Part shown: piece after piece, positions 37,658 through 50,580 of the stretch
How positions within the stretch are numbered: position 1 is the stretch's first letter
Layout: every line of letters starts with the position of its first letter
Assembly: GCA_911728435.2 (NCBI GenBank)
Contig: OU452210.1
Coordinates: 8,680,001 to 8,744,000 of the forward strand
Direction: 5' to 3'
Length of the DNA stretch: 64,000 nucleotides
Source of the DNA: Apoderus coryli
Lineage: Eukaryota; Arthropoda; Insecta; Coleoptera; Attelabidae
The notes under the pieces: generated by a model
Told to the model about the DNA's origin: nothing
What the model saw: the letters and a program-made list of their open reading frames with translations, nothing else
Database searches by the model: none
Position numbers and translations under genes: made by a program

Positions 37658-38260
37658 GGAGAGTTTGGAGATGAGTGCATCTTTAACGAGACGATCGAGC
37701 AGACCAATTACAACACATATTCATCAAGTAAATACTCAAATGAAAGAAGAACTTTCTATCTTGCATTAAATAGACGTGGACAATCGCGTAAAGTAGTTAT
37801 AAAAGCGCGTCAACAATTAGGAAAACTCTCATCTTACACTCGTGTGTTAACGCGAACAGTTAGTCCCGAATTACAACCGCCCCCAATGCGACATCATGGT
37901 CATGTGTGTCCCGCACCAGTGGCGTCGCATCAAGTACATCCCCATAACGAATCGCCACGATGTCGAAAAAGAAGAAAAAAGAAGAAGAAGAAACGAATTA
38001 AGTGTAATAATAATGATAACGATGAGGATAATAGCGAACTGTGCCAAACTAAACAAAAACAACAACATCATAGTGTTAATCGACTTAAGTGTGATAATGC
38101 TGGTAATAACCAAGACAATATTGAGTGCCAAAGAGAGGTGACTAATAAAAAAAGACAAAAATTAAATAATGCTAGTGAGAAACCGTTAGTGAATGTACAG
38201 AAAAAGAAGAAAAAGATTAAGAAGGGTGTCAGAAAAAGACTGGACCAGGTTGTTAAATAG
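37658..38260 (+). CDS. FGF C-terminal exon, Branchless-like, with basic tail
   Basis: The exon follows the acceptor TTGTTTCAG and begins in phase with the exon ending at 28705. It encodes 200 residues before TAG. Residues 1-68 complete the FGF beta-trefoil: DECIFNETIEQ, NYNTYSS, RRTFYLALNRRGQSRK and ARQQLGKLSS are the diagnostic strands. The NYNTYSS/YLALN/LGKLS combination is most like insect Branchless (FGF of tracheal and haemocyte guidance in Drosophila). That name rests on recalled family resemblance, so I leave the symbol blank. Beyond the fold the tail is unusual, with Lys/Arg clusters at about 101-115 and 182-194 separated by Asn- and Gln-rich sequence. The clusters could bind heparan sulphate. 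A CAG|GTTGTT near the end could act as a weak donor to the ORF at 41201. Confidence 0.9.
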   Translation, partial: GEFGDECIFNETIEQTNYNTYSSSKYSNERRTFYLALNRRGQSRKVVIKARQQLGKLSSYTRVLTRTVSPELQPPPMRHHGHVCPAPVASHQVHPHNESPRCRKRRKKKKKKRIKCNNNDNDEDNSELCQTKQKQQHHSVNRLKCDNAGNNQDNIECQREVTNKKRQKLNNASEKPLVNVQKKKKKIKKGVRKRLDQVVK

Positions 38261-41200
38261 TTCAATTTTCTTTCTGCATTGTAGAATAATTTTTAGTAGG
38301 ATTGAGATAACATGTGTTAACACTGAACATACAACAGTTCAACTTTATGCATTATATATTACTATTAATCATGTATCTAGCTAAACTTTACAAACAATGA
38401 TTGTATAATTTGAAACTTCAGGAATCTTTTGAATATCAATATTTATGTTTTTGAATCAGTGGGTCTAATCAGGTTCTGTTTACCTATATTTCAGCCGTTC
38501 TTTCAATTCTCGTTTCATTTAGCAACAACACATTTTTACAATTATATAGAAATCACAAAATATTAATATATTATATCGCTTTCACTACGACACACTTTAT
38601 TTGTTTTAAAAAATTTCACTAGATGCAAATTACGCTTTGCAATCATAAATTTTTTAAGTAAATATAATTTATATTAATTCAACTGAACGCAATAATAAAA
38701 ATAAACTTGAGCTGTTGTTTGTTTAATTATTTTTCTCTCTGTAGATCTTTAGTATTAATAGATTTTTTGATTTCCAAAATAATACTAGTCAAATCGAGCA
38801 CAACATCACCTATTCTCATGACAATAGTTCAGTGTTCATATAGTAACATTAAAGTTCTACAAGATTTCTTTTAAATATCAAATATGCGTGTGATATATGT
38901 ATTCCAAAGAATATCTTAAGATATCTAAAAATATTAATCAGTCTGTAAAGTGTTTTTTAACTAACATTAACAACTGACTTATTCCAATGCAAGTTTTTCT
39001 TTTTATAATTTCCAATAGTATTATTTTTTTTTAATTAGCTGCGTTCACATTACTGGTAATTTTACCTAATTTAAATTACACTTTTATTAAACAAGAAATT
39101 TACTTCGTTTTCGCATGATAATTCATATCCAGTCGAGACAAGTTCTCATTAGTCATTGGTACTTTTAAAAGAAGAATTAGTACATACAATCTTCAGTTAA
39201 TTGTGTCCTTAAGTAATAATTTAATTTGTCGGTATCGGACAATTCATGTTTTGAGAAATTAGTACATATTTTTTATTTTTTGATATTAGATTCATGTTGA
39301 ATTCAAAATCCAAAAAAATATATATACAACCATAATGTAATAAAAATCTACCACTATAAATCTAAATAACAATTACTATAAAAAAAATTAATTCTCATTA
39401 GTGCGTACGCAGCTTTACTTGCTTGAATGTAACAATTGGTGTACGAGGTATTTTTGTAAAACCAAATATTAGTTATCATATTGCATGATTTTAATTTATT
39501 AAAGTATGATATTAGATTATTAAAAAATTATCAGTATTTTTACAAAGATGCCAAATATAACCATTGCGTTGTCTTTAGTTTCTGATGATTGCATGATATT
39601 TTTTACGTAGAATTAGTACCTGTAACACTATTTTGGCAGCTCCTCTTTAACTGAATGATCATATTGAATTAAAAGTGAAATATATCTGCTTCTTTGTAAT
39701 GTATTGTGTTGTTCAAGAAATTCCGAAATTTATTTTTTAATATTACATAAAACTTTTTTGTTTATTGACCGATTTTCTTGACTTTGGTCTTGTTTAAGAA
39801 AGATTGTGGATAATCTTATATATATAACATTTGTTCCAAAAAACAATGACATAAACTTGGTCAAGCTTTAAAACTTGCTTGAACTTTTTTGAATATTGTG
39901 ACTTGTAAGGTGTTTCTCATATTGCTATGTAGGAAAATTTCGTAAAATTTTACTAATTTTGAGTCACTTAGAATTGAAGGTTTTTATAATCATTTTACGA
40001 TAATTAGAAATGACAATTTACAATTAAAGATAGTAGAATCTCACAACTATCGAAATTTGCAAATAACAACTATAAACATAAAACACAAGCAAAGTTTTCT
40101 ATCTATTTCTATTCTATTTTTATTTTCTTATATATGAGCTATTTTTTAACCTATTTACCTACTTTGTTCTATTGAAAAATGTGTTTAAGCTTTCAGGTAT
40201 CAGGGCTATTCAAAAAAAGTTTCAGCTGATTTTAAAGTATGATCATGTTTAGGTTGGACAAATTTTATAAGTAAGTATGACATTATCGGGTTACCATCCG
40301 CTTTCAAGCGAGATTATATTCAATAAAAGCGTGCAATCAATAAAAAAGTTATAAAGAAAAAAATTCCAGTTTTTAGAGCAACCCTATATATAAAATAATA
40401 GTAAAATTTATTAATGATTCGTTAGATTTATTTCTTTTTCCACTGATGATATTGTACATTCTTATAGTTTTTATTGGCTTTATTCTAATAATAATTTATC
40501 AAATTAAACAGTTTAAAAATACTTTAGGCTCTTTGTAATAACTAACTCGGTTGTGACAGATCTACTAGAAAGGCTAATAAGTGTTTGGATCGTTTTTCAA
40601 TTAAGCTTCACTAGATAAACAAAATTATTTGATTAATGATATTTTCAAAAGGAACCAATTCTAATTAACATAACATTTACATAAGCTTTACTACTGGAAC
40701 TTTAAATAAACGTTACCTAGGAATAAATAAATGGGATTGGAAAACATACACATTCAATAGCTGGATTTCATCAAGACTACCCAGAGCTTTAAGTTAAGTG
40801 CAAGATGTCATTGATATGCACGAATTTGAGAATTTCATTGGATGGAATAAAAGTTGTTACGTAGAACCAAGAATTTGTATCACATAGTTCTTTGGATTTT
40901 ACGTTCGATTTCCACAATCAATTTAGACCTTCAACACTGACAAGTTTAAAAATGTTTATTTCTATTTTTTAACTTAATTCAACTGAAAAATAACTTCAGT
41001 AGCTCGGTGAATAATAGGAGAAGTATTTATTTTATTTCCCCAATAAATATTTTTATATTATCTACGTTGATTCTATTTTGATTTTCAAGTTTCTTTTATC
41101 GTGTTCAGGCACTTGTTGTATTTTTAGTAGATTGTGATTGAAATACTAACAAATAGGATTGCAAATAGACTGAAAATAATGTAATATAAACAAAAAACAG
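38261..41200. other. FGF 3' UTR, possible intron, gene-free sequence
   Basis: If transcription ends here, the first AATAAA-type signals after the stop are near 38690. Otherwise this is an intron to the exon candidate at 41201. No gene was recognised. A possible short terminal-repeat element around 40200-40386 is too weak to call. Confidence 0.5.
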
Positions 41201-41392
41201 GTGGAAGTAAGCCAAGAAAGTACCACAACAACTACTTTGGCACCAATATCAACAACACCTCTTCTCGAAGACGAAGACTATGGAATGGAATCCTCAACTC
41301 ATTCCGATTGGGAAGACAATACGGGTCTACCCGACGTTTCCATGGCTGTATCTGAAGCCAAACAAATGGCACAAAATAATCTTTCTGACTGA
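41201..41392 (+). CDS. Candidate terminal exon, Thr-rich and acidic
   Basis: An open frame begins right after an AG (AAAAAACAG|GTGGAAG) and ends TGA after 63 codons. It starts with a Thr-rich run (QESTTTTTLAPIST), then acidic and Ser-rich sequence (EDEDYG, HSDWEDNTG) and an Ala/Gln helix-like end. Codon use and complexity look coding, unlike the AT-rich surroundings. The frame is phase 0, which would fit a splice from CAG|GTTGTT near 38246 in the FGF exon and replace its last four residues. The acceptor lacks a good pyrimidine tract. No domain is recognised, so it may belong to another gene or be chance. Confidence 0.45.
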   Translation: MEVSQESTTTTTLAPISTTPLLEDEDYGMESSTHSDWEDNTGLPDVSMAVSEAKQMAQNNLSD

Positions 41393-44300
41393 CATTCAAT
41401 ACAATTCGTAATCACTATTATCCTCGGTCTATGTAGAAATCGTCAATATATATTTTAATATATTTTTTTTCTGTATATAGTATAAACGTATAATTCATTT
41501 TGAAGAAACAGAAAATAACAGGGTGACAATAAGAAGTAATACACTGATAATAAGGTCATAGTAATATTTAAAATTTTCTTGTATTTAGACTTTTTCACTA
41601 TAAAATTAGAGATTTAAGCATGAAAATCTGATAATTGTTGCTGAGAAAGGTATTTCCATTTATTATTATAAAGTACATAGTAACACTTTGTAACTTGGAT
41701 TATAAGTTTTTAAAAATTTTACAAATAATGTAGCTAGAGCTGATTTTATCGTTTTTTCATAAATGTATTGATATTACTCCCAAATTTACTTTCAATAGAG
41801 TTAATTAGAAATTTGAATCTTAAAGCAAGACTTGAAAGCTAAGTAGCTGAGGACATTGAAAATATTCATAACCCAAGGAAAGATTACAGCGATTCTGATT
41901 ATTATATTTTTGCTACAGTTTCCAATACCAGTTTAAGATTAAAAACATTAAGGTACTGTTTTCACCAATTTTATGTGTTATATTAGAAAACATAAAATGC
42001 GAAATTAATACTCTGGATGTTCCGTAAATAGAACGTAATCCAACGTTGCTGTTCAACGTAATTTTAGCTGTGGAAGGGAAAATTTTATTCAAGAAAAATG
42101 TCACGAAATTATAAAAAATCCGATTGTTCTATATGTATTCAATACCGTGGTAAATTAGAGATGTACTTTGTTTTATAAAATGTTAGAAAAATCGCGCGCT
42201 AGCTACAGCAATTTTTATAATTAAAATAAAACATGTAAATATTGTATATTTTAGACTAGAATTTAAATTATAACTATTAGTCGAACAACAATCCTCCGAG
42301 AGTTTTTTAAATAAAAATTGAAACAATTATAGGTAATACATCCTGTAAATTATACCAAATTTGAGCAATACTTAACTGAGTTACAGATTGTTGTCACCCA
42401 AAATAAAATGTATTAGTATAGACGCACAATTGAAATTAATAATAATTGTACTATTTTTTCTATTGAATTGTAAATTTAATTATTGGGTTACGCTCCTGTT
42501 GAATAAAACAGGAAGCATAGAATAAAAAAGTGACTTTTCCAAAAATTATATGGGTGGCCCCTCATTTACTGGGTGGCATTTCCTTTAACTTTGCACACGT
42601 ACAATTGTAACGACTGTTTTTACCATTTGCCGATTAATCATTTTATTTATTTCTTCTATTTATTGTATGTAATTGTAAATATTTAAGTAAACATACCTCA
42701 CCATATTTTCACAACTATTCTCTACTATAAACTACAATGATTGTAATGCGTCAAAGAACAACATTTTCTACTTACAACACGCAAGATGAGTTATTCAAAG
42801 TTAAAATAGTTTATTATTGTTGCTATGCTTAAATTTTTTGGTTTTAACTTTACCAAAATTCTTAACAGTTTGTTAATGTGTCCTTAAAGAACTTTATTTT
42901 AAAATTTAGAATTTAATCCGCTAATGGTCCTAAATTTATTGTGAGGAGCAGTACAAAAAATGTTAAAATGATTTCATAATTTTTGACAATATATGCTGAA
43001 AAATAAATAGAATATCTCAAGTAATTTATTAATTAACAATAAATAAAAATAATATACTAAAATAAATGCAGAACAGAAATTTAAAACTTTTTAAAACCTT
43101 CACGAAAAATTTATGCATAAGTAATACTAGAATAAAATTAAAAAACACGAAAAATTTATTAAAACATCGACAAAATGACAAACACAATTTACAAATATTA
43201 ATTTTGTGTGATTCGTGGACAAATTCTGACTTTCTACTGTTCTTTTCTATTTCTTTCTTGCTTATTCTACTGAACTGTAAAATAAGTTAAGATTACATTA
43301 AATATGTTAAATATATACAATAATTAAGAATGTAGAAAATAATTTAGAAAACTAATTAAATATTCTGTCTTCCAGCGCAATACATAGATAGATTTAAACT
43401 TCAATTCTTCATAAAATATGGCAACTTAGGATTTAATTAAAATTATAAGAATTTATGTTCAAGCAAATACATAATACATCCAAGTGAATGTCATTTCGTT
43501 ATTAAATATTAAATTGCAAAATAAGTTCCTAGTAAAATTTATAAATTTTTGGTGATCAAAATTACAAAAAATTATAGGTATATTGTTGTTCTCATTTCAG
43601 CAGTTAAGTATTATGAAATATTATCGACTTCAAACAAAAAATGTTCTCAGTTAGTTCTTTGACGCAAACTCATTTTATATGCTTAATAATTGAATCTCAA
43701 AAAGATAGAATTATATTTTATAACAAGATTGTCCCCATTTTATGCTGTGAACCTTTTGGATATTTTACGTATTTTTTTAGTATAAATTAAGTGACGAAAA
43801 TGTCAAAACTTTAATTAACTTAGTTACTTATGTAGTGATGTAAAAATATCCAAAGGTAATTTTATATTTAAAATTAAATACTCTTATCGTTTCTTAAATG
43901 TTTTTAGTTTTGTAAGTAATTGATGAAATATTAAAAAATAGAAAAAATATCTATACCATTGTATAGATAAGAAATTTTTTGACGATTATTTAAAAAAAAT
44001 GTGTTTAAATTTAATATGCAATTTACTACTATCAGTCAGTATTATATAAAAATAGATTATTGTAAAATAATTATTAAATTCAATACGACACTCAAGATAT
44101 ATTGTTGTTTTATTTAACTTAATCAATTTTACAACTTTTCCGCTGTTCACAAGTTGCCCTCTATCGTAAACTGCAACTATTCAAGAATCGCACGAAGAAG
44201 TTACTAAGTGCACGTTAGCTTGTGATTTCGAAATTTATTATAAAACATATTCTTTAAATTAATCAATTACTACACTTTTAATATTTCATGCCCAAACAGG

Positions 44301-45837
44301 CTACAAAAACCATATTGTATCTATGCCTATGTTAAAGATACATCCAAATTAGCATTTTTTAAATGACACACACTGTATTATTTGTTGAAATTCAAAAACC
44401 TAATATATTCTTCATCTCATTAAACTTAAGTAAAACCTAACTTCTAAAAATGTTTGTGTTTATCTCATAAAGTGGACGTCCATTCGTCGTATTGAATAGA
44501 GAAAGTATATTACTCAATTCAAAATTCATTCACCTCTGCTGATAATTCTACTTCCCCAACGTTTTTTATTTGATACCCGAATCATGGCGCCATATATATA
44601 GCGTTTATAGGTAACCAATTATTTTACTTCTAGTCGATAACATGGCTGCATTGTATATTCTATATTTAATAAATAATATGCTTTAACTTAATATGACCCC
44701 ATGATTTTGCATCGAGAATACTCACACGAAAATATAGAAATAGTTTATATGTGCTACATTATTCAAAATAGTTTCATATTCTAAAATACCCGCTCGTCGC
44801 GCACTCTTTACCTTAAGATCTTTAAGTATAAATATAATAGGTTGATGGTTACAGTAAAAATAGTTTTTAAACTTAACTTCGAGAATAATAGGTAATGCCA
44901 GGGAATATCACATTAAATTTTTAACTGGGTTGCAAATATTTATTAGTTTAAAGAATACAAAATATTTTCATTAACGAAATGATTTCGTTTGGTGCATAAA
45001 CCTATGGCAGAACAGATAAAATGTACTCGACTACATCGAGTATTCGAGTACAACTACAATTACAAGTACTCAATACTCTGAGCCTTGCTACTATTAGGTG
45101 TGGCATTCGCATATTTTGCTGCCTCAGAGGCGTAAATAAAGTAGACTTTTTTTGCTGTCAAAAACTTATCGGAAGCCAATTGCTATAAATGCTGTGTAAA
45201 TTCTTAAATCTCAGTTCATAGTACGTAAAAAATGTACAATTCTTTCATATCTCCAGGAGAAAATTCACAAAAAATTAATATTTTTCTACAATAAATTTAA
45301 TCGGAAAAGAAATTATATAAATATATGCGACAATCGTCGACAATAATTTTCTGAAACATTGATGTAGTATTTTGCTTTTAACGTATTTGAATAAATGGTA
45401 ATAGCAACATACGAAAGAATTCTTACAATTTTACTATTAAATCATGAAAGGGATGTAGATGATATCAAATAGTGTTGCTTTAGCCAGTGATATTTATACA
45501 TATTTATCTAACCCAGTCTAAAGGTAGAAAAGCAATAAATATGTAAAGTACATAGAAAACTTACCAACTTATCACCGCAGGGGTACAAATGGTATTTTTC
45601 TCGTTTTTGACTAATAGAGAAATAACGATGTTGCGAGCATCCATAGGGTTAATAAAAAACTGTGAAATGTACCCCTAACTTGACAGCGAACAACATTTGG
45701 ACAGAAGATATAATGGTTAACAAGAAGTGATGATCTTATTAATTTTATACCCGGTGATCAAAATGACACAATTTATTCAATTCAAGAATTTATAGTTCAC
45801 AAGTAATGTAGTTATGTAAATGCGTACAATAAATATA
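41393..45837. other. Gene-free stretch downstream of FGF locus
   Basis: A candidate polyadenylation signal AATAAA lies at 42225-42230. Otherwise I see no gene; the open frames at 41913-42104 (minus) and 43066-43290 (plus) have no motif. A CCTGTT/AACAGG hairpin lies near 42495. Confidence 0.5.
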
Positions 45838-45862
45838 CGAGGGTAGTTCCAAATAGTTCTAT
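45838..45862 (+). repeat. Solo mariner-type terminal repeat
   Basis: TA-CGAGGGTAGTTCC resembles a mariner terminal inverted repeat and shares CGAGGGT with the mariner ends at 57478 and 58452. The partner end was not found. The minus-strand open frame over 45812-46063 crosses it and is probably transposon untranslated sequence, not a gene. Confidence 0.35.
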
Positions 45863-47645
45863 ATTGGCAGAATAATTTCTAGATGTGATTACAGTATTTT
45901 GAAAGCTCATCGAAAATGAAAATGTTTTTGGGGTAACAAAAGTATGTATGTATGAAGTATTAATTGGTGATGATCTTGTGCCGACTATAACGTTATTATA
46001 TGGCGTTTTATTAAAATCTTTGTGAATAAAATAGGTTAAGGCTCCTAAAAGTGAGAGAGCCAAAGTCTTCTGTAATTTATCTTCACGTGAACAATCAAAA
46101 ATTGAGATTTATTCTTTGAATAGACAATTTTTGGTAAAATAAAACAAACTGGAGGGCTGTCACTTCAGAAAACATATTCGTTTGAACGATAATTCTGCGC
46201 GGCTGTCGAAAAAATCAGGGTTTTGAGACAATTCATGAATATACAACTCTAGAATGACAGTCTCCTAATTAAAAGACGAACTCTAAGATGCTCTTCGTTT
46301 CAACAGAAAATGTTTTTATTGTTTAAATCAGTCCACCCAGTTCTGCAGAGAAATGTTTCTCTATGATCTGCACGTTTTCAGCTTCAATTAGAAATACCAC
46401 AAAACAGTTCTCTGGAAATTTAAATCTATTGGAATTCTGGAAAAGGAAAGCCACTAATTAGGGTCAAAAGATCAAGCCACGAGGCAATCGAAATCGATTC
46501 GTTAGAAATTCGCTTGTTTACTTTATGAATACTACTAATAATATTCTTTAAACCTCAGTAAAACTAAGGTTCTTGTGCAAATTAAAATACAAAAAATTTT
46601 AAAATTAAAAAAGTGGTTCTGCCAAAATCACTATCACTACTACTCGGTGTAAAGTGGAATTTCAGGGACATGGCAACTTTATTATTTACGTTGAAACTGA
46701 CAACACTTTTATTTATTGTGTACAAATATTTTTATTGTATAATATCACAGTAGGTAATATGGTTTTTACTGAGCCAACTATATGTTGCACTACTTATTAA
46801 ATCACCCTAGTAGATTAAAGGGTTAAAATACGATGTAAAATATTTCTTGTTTGTAGATATTTTTATTGCCTGTGCGGTAAAATATAAACACATTGTCGGA
46901 ATATAGGGAAATATTTTACCTTTTTATTTATTTTTTTTGTCGGTTTGGATTAAAAATTCAACTGAATATAAATTAATAAAATTTTTATAATATACTGAGT
47001 GAAATCTGGAAATATTAACATTTTAATGTGTTTATTACTAGGAATGACACTCTTACAAAATTTGAACTGTACTTGGCAATTGGACGCCGTAAACCAGCAC
47101 TAGAGGGATAGATCTATATCGAAGGCAAAATAATCGATTCCCGATTAAATTGAACTTAATAAGATCCATCTTTAAGAATTCGATATTTTGACTTTTAATT
47201 TGTTATAGCAGCTCCTGTATAGGAATTAGGAATAGTAGGTAAGTAAAATAAATAATTCAACTTAAATTATCAGACAGAAAATTAACAAAATCAACTACAA
47301 ATTTAATCAACGCACAGTAAAAATACAAAACCAAATAATTCTTACTTAAAATAGCATAAACTTAAAAGTTCTATAATTATTGTTAATGTTATAGTGTTAA
47401 TAATATATATTACGACATCCTAGAAATACGATACAGCTTCGCACAATTCTCTGGAACGGGGAATTCCCGGAATAGTACTGTCGCACATATGCGATGTCGC
47501 CGGTTGCCTTATTGCGGAAATCCGAAAATAAAATGTTAATTATTTTAACCATCATTAACCTTTATAAGTATCCATTCCAAAATCGCTTATATTATGATCG
47601 ATTCCTCGATTGAAGCGACCCAAAGAGAATCGATTCAAAATATCG

Positions 47646-47821
47646 TTTTGGCGTGTTTAGAAAAGTGTCTAGATTGTAAAGCAGAAGCATGTTTTCATGT
47701 AACTGGGTTCAGTTAGGTATTCTAAAGTTTACATTATTTTATCAAGAAATGAAAATGACATGTTTGAGCAAGAAGTTTTTGGCGTGTTTAGAAAATTGTC
47801 TAGAATGTAAAGCAGAAACAT
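47646..47821. repeat. Paired 45-base direct repeat, spacing 131
   Basis: The 45-base segments 47646-47690 and 47777-47821 both read TTTTGGCGTGTTTAGAAAA, then GTCTAGA-TGTAAAGCAGAA-CAT, with three differences. The intervening 86 bases are not repeated. This looks like a local duplication or two ends of a small unidentified element. Confidence 0.55.
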
Positions 47822-48187
47822 ATAAAAGTGGCCCACCCCCTTTTATTAGATTTAAGCCATTACAAACACTTTTATTGCATATTTTCATTTTTTACAACTC
47901 TATTAGCGAATGTATAAGTATTCGTATATTGTATGCAAATTGTAATTGGATAAATGCAAGAATAAACACTATAAACCAAAAGAATCTTCAATTTGCAAAA
48001 TAATATAACGAAACTAATGCAATTACAATTAAAAAATTAAATTGTAAGCAAATTTTCAATAAAACTAAATAAATTAAGGCGGTTTGATCAATGCCCAAAT
48101 GCAAAACAACAACAAATGTTTGAGTAACGGACGTTGACTTAAAAACTACACTAAATACGTTTAAAATTATATTTTTTATATATGTAT

Positions 48188-48214
48188 AGTGTCAAATGCC
48201 ACTCTCTGTTCAGG
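48188..48214. repeat. Dispersed 27-base repeat, copy 2
   Basis: Matches 19674-19700 with three differences, in the same orientation. Confidence 0.4.
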
Positions 48215-49289
48215 CATATAAATATAAAGATTTAACAATTTAAAACCGTACCTAAAAATCTAAAATATCAAACCCCTAAAATCATGCAAAACGGGATATT
48301 AAAACAAAAAATTACACTTTTTATATTATCAAAAATAAATTATGAAATGGGATATGACTGTAAAAGATGAAAAACAAAATTATTGTAACAGCTCATATTA
48401 TTTACACTTATTCACTCTGTATATCAGAATATAAAGACGTATTCAAATGAAATAAGATCAATCTGATGAATATTTGCAAATCTTTTCATGAATACTTATG
48501 TAGATACTTTATTTGCAAATACTTTGAATACTGAAACTATTATTAAAATGACATTTTACTTTCACGATGATGTAGGTACTTTAAAGAAAAAGAAAAATAT
48601 TTAATCGGATAATAAATCCTCTTTAAAATGTATTCATATTTTGCAAAGGAAATAAAAAGATGAAGCTAAGATACAGGCGTGACAAGTATACCATCAATAT
48701 TGATATACCTCATGAGAGAACACTTGTCTCGACGAATAACTATTTTTTTTTATATTTTTGTCAATATACGAGGTTTACAGAAACTAAGTTCATTTGATTG
48801 TGATTAGAGCGACAGGTCATTGATTGGAATGTGAAGTATAATTATTATTACTGGAATTTGAGATAAATTTATAGAACATAACGCCGATTTTTAATAATGC
48901 ATATGCTTGAAGCAATATAAGTATTTTGGCTTCGTTATTATCTTGCGGAAGTAGACCAAGACAACGTAATTTCTGAGCATGACAAGAGAATAATAATACC
49001 TTAGTCCATATGTTTCGTTGCTGCTTTCACGATGGTTACACTTGATCAAAATTTAGAGTTCAAAGACAAGGTATGATTCACATGAAAGAAATACAGGAAG
49101 ACTCCGGCACGTAGCCAGAAAATATCATCAGGATCAACTTGTATATCCCAGTGAATCGACAAGGGAGGCAATGAAGTGTCTCATTTCCTATTTTATTTCT
49201 TGACTAAGTATATTCTTTACATAGTAGAAAGCACCTAAATAATATTCAGCTTTTTTTGCTGAATAGTATTGTCCATGTAATAACTAGAC

Positions 49290-49599
49290 CATGTAGGCTT
49301 TTTCCTGGCAAAAGTATGTGAAATGCAGAAAGAATGGTTTGTTTTTCTGAAAATCTATATTTTCTAAGCACAAACTTACTATTTACAAAATTAGGTGATG
49401 CATTGTAGAAATATGGCTATTCTATAATAATCTTCAGGCGACTTGGTGTCAAAAGTCCAGCATGTGGGCTTTTTCCTGGCAAAAGTATGTGAAATGCAGA
49501 AAGAACGGTTTCTTTTTCTGAAAATCTATATTTTCTAAGAACAAGCTTACTAGTTACAAAATACAAATATAATAATCTTCAGGCGACTTGGTGTCAAAA
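49290..49599. repeat. Imperfect tandem duplication
   Basis: Unit 1 (49290-49454) and unit 2 (49461-49599) share CATGT(A/G)GGCTTTTTCCTGG, the following AAAATCTATATTTTCTAAG region and the closing CAGGCGACTTGGTGTCAAAA. Unit 2 lacks about 26 bases near its end. The few scattered differences indicate a fairly recent local duplication. The unit is next to the hAT-like fragment and may be part of that element. Confidence 0.65.
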
Positions 49600-50250
49600 T
49601 TTGCTCTTTGAGTTTGTTTACAGGCGATTCTAGGAATCTTAAATTCAGTTTCAAAAATTTCTTTGAATAAGTTAGACGCCGAAAAGAATATTTCTTTGAC
49701 TCTTTCACGTATACTGGATCACATTTTATACCTCCTTTTTTTTGTACATTTGAGGACGCGACGGCTGGATTAAAATTTAAACCACCAAAATTTTGGTTTG
49801 TATTAAAACTATTGCAAAAAAGTAATCTTTGGATACTATTAAATGAAAGCAATTATTTAATTTACTACCTCCAAAAGTAATGAATGCATGGTGCCATGAT
49901 CAATAAGATTATTTGAATTCGTTAGACCCAGATACTCTGTTTGATGTGATATAATACATAATAATAAGATCGATAGAGAAAATACTGGTTTACTTTCAGA
50001 ATCTGATTCGGACAATGCTAAATTTTTAATCTCAATTTACTCAAAAACTAAGCGTGTGTGTTAAGCAAATTTCATGTTTTTTTATTAATGTGGATTCAAA
50101 AAGTGAAATATTCCAGCGACAAAAAATTTAGGGCTATAATTTTGGAAATCCTTTTGCTCTCGATTATTAAGAATTAAAAATCAAATACATGTGAAAAAAT
50201 TCATTGATATATCTAAAAACGTTTTGTTAATATTCACAAAAAAATCATCA
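49600..50250 (-). other. Probable decayed transposon sequence
   Basis: The minus strand is open over about 100 codons at 49550-49852 but shows no domain I can name. Position and strand agree with it being the remainder of the hAT-like fragment at 50251-50580, but that is inference. Confidence 0.25.
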
Positions 50251-50580
50251 TCAGGGGCTAATTTTAAACTCTTTTTTGTTTTTACACAAATATATGTAAT
50301 ATTTGGTTTTTATGAAATATAATTTCTTTTGTACCACTAGAGCTTTTTTCCTGCTAAAATTTCTGTACCTGAAAGAGTTAAACACCGAATCAGCAGTCGT
50401 TCTTAGATTTTTCAACGAAGAAACCACATCATTCGCATATTTTAAAGCTGATACCAAATCATGTGATGGACTTTGCAAGAATTTTGACAGTGGTAGACTA
50501 AAACTTAACAGCTTTTCGCACACTACCAAAGAAACTATAAATTCACCTTTTTCTGTCGCAGTTAAAATTGTCGAAGCCAC
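50251..50580 (-). pseudogene. hAT/P52rIPK-like transposase fragment
   Basis: The minus strand encodes a 109-codon frame in which KGEFIVSLVVCEKLLSFSLP, then LSKFLQSPSHDL and NDVVSSLKNLR follow the pattern of the hAT-derived family annotated as 52 kDa repressor of the inhibitor of the protein kinase (THAP/ZMYM1-like transposases): F-x-V-x-L-V-V-x-x-x-x-L-x-x-x-L-P-L-S-x-x-L-Q. After about residue 65 the sequence turns Lys- and Tyr-rich and loses resemblance. The catalytic residues and the dimerisation domain are not in this piece. Just upstream on this strand is a GC-rich GTAGCCAGGGGGGCGGG block often seen at such elements. It is a fragment, not a functional gene. Confidence 0.55.

Larger units (their letters stand above)
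45863..49289. other. Gene-free stretch with direct repeats
   Basis: No gene was recognised. A 45-base direct repeat lies at 47646-47690 and 47777-47821. A copy of the dispersed 27-base repeat lies at 48188-48214. The open frame at 47689-48003 (plus) spans the second direct-repeat copy and has no motif. Confidence 0.45.

Noticed and set aside
37871..38158. Hydrophobic minus-strand open frame over the FGF tail
   Set aside because: It arises from reading the Lys-rich tail antisense; the plus strand is clearly the FGF coding exon.
40200..40386. Short element with weak inverted ends (AGGGC-type and CCCT)
   Set aside because: The end similarity is only about a dozen bases with several mismatches, too little to separate from chance in AT-rich sequence.
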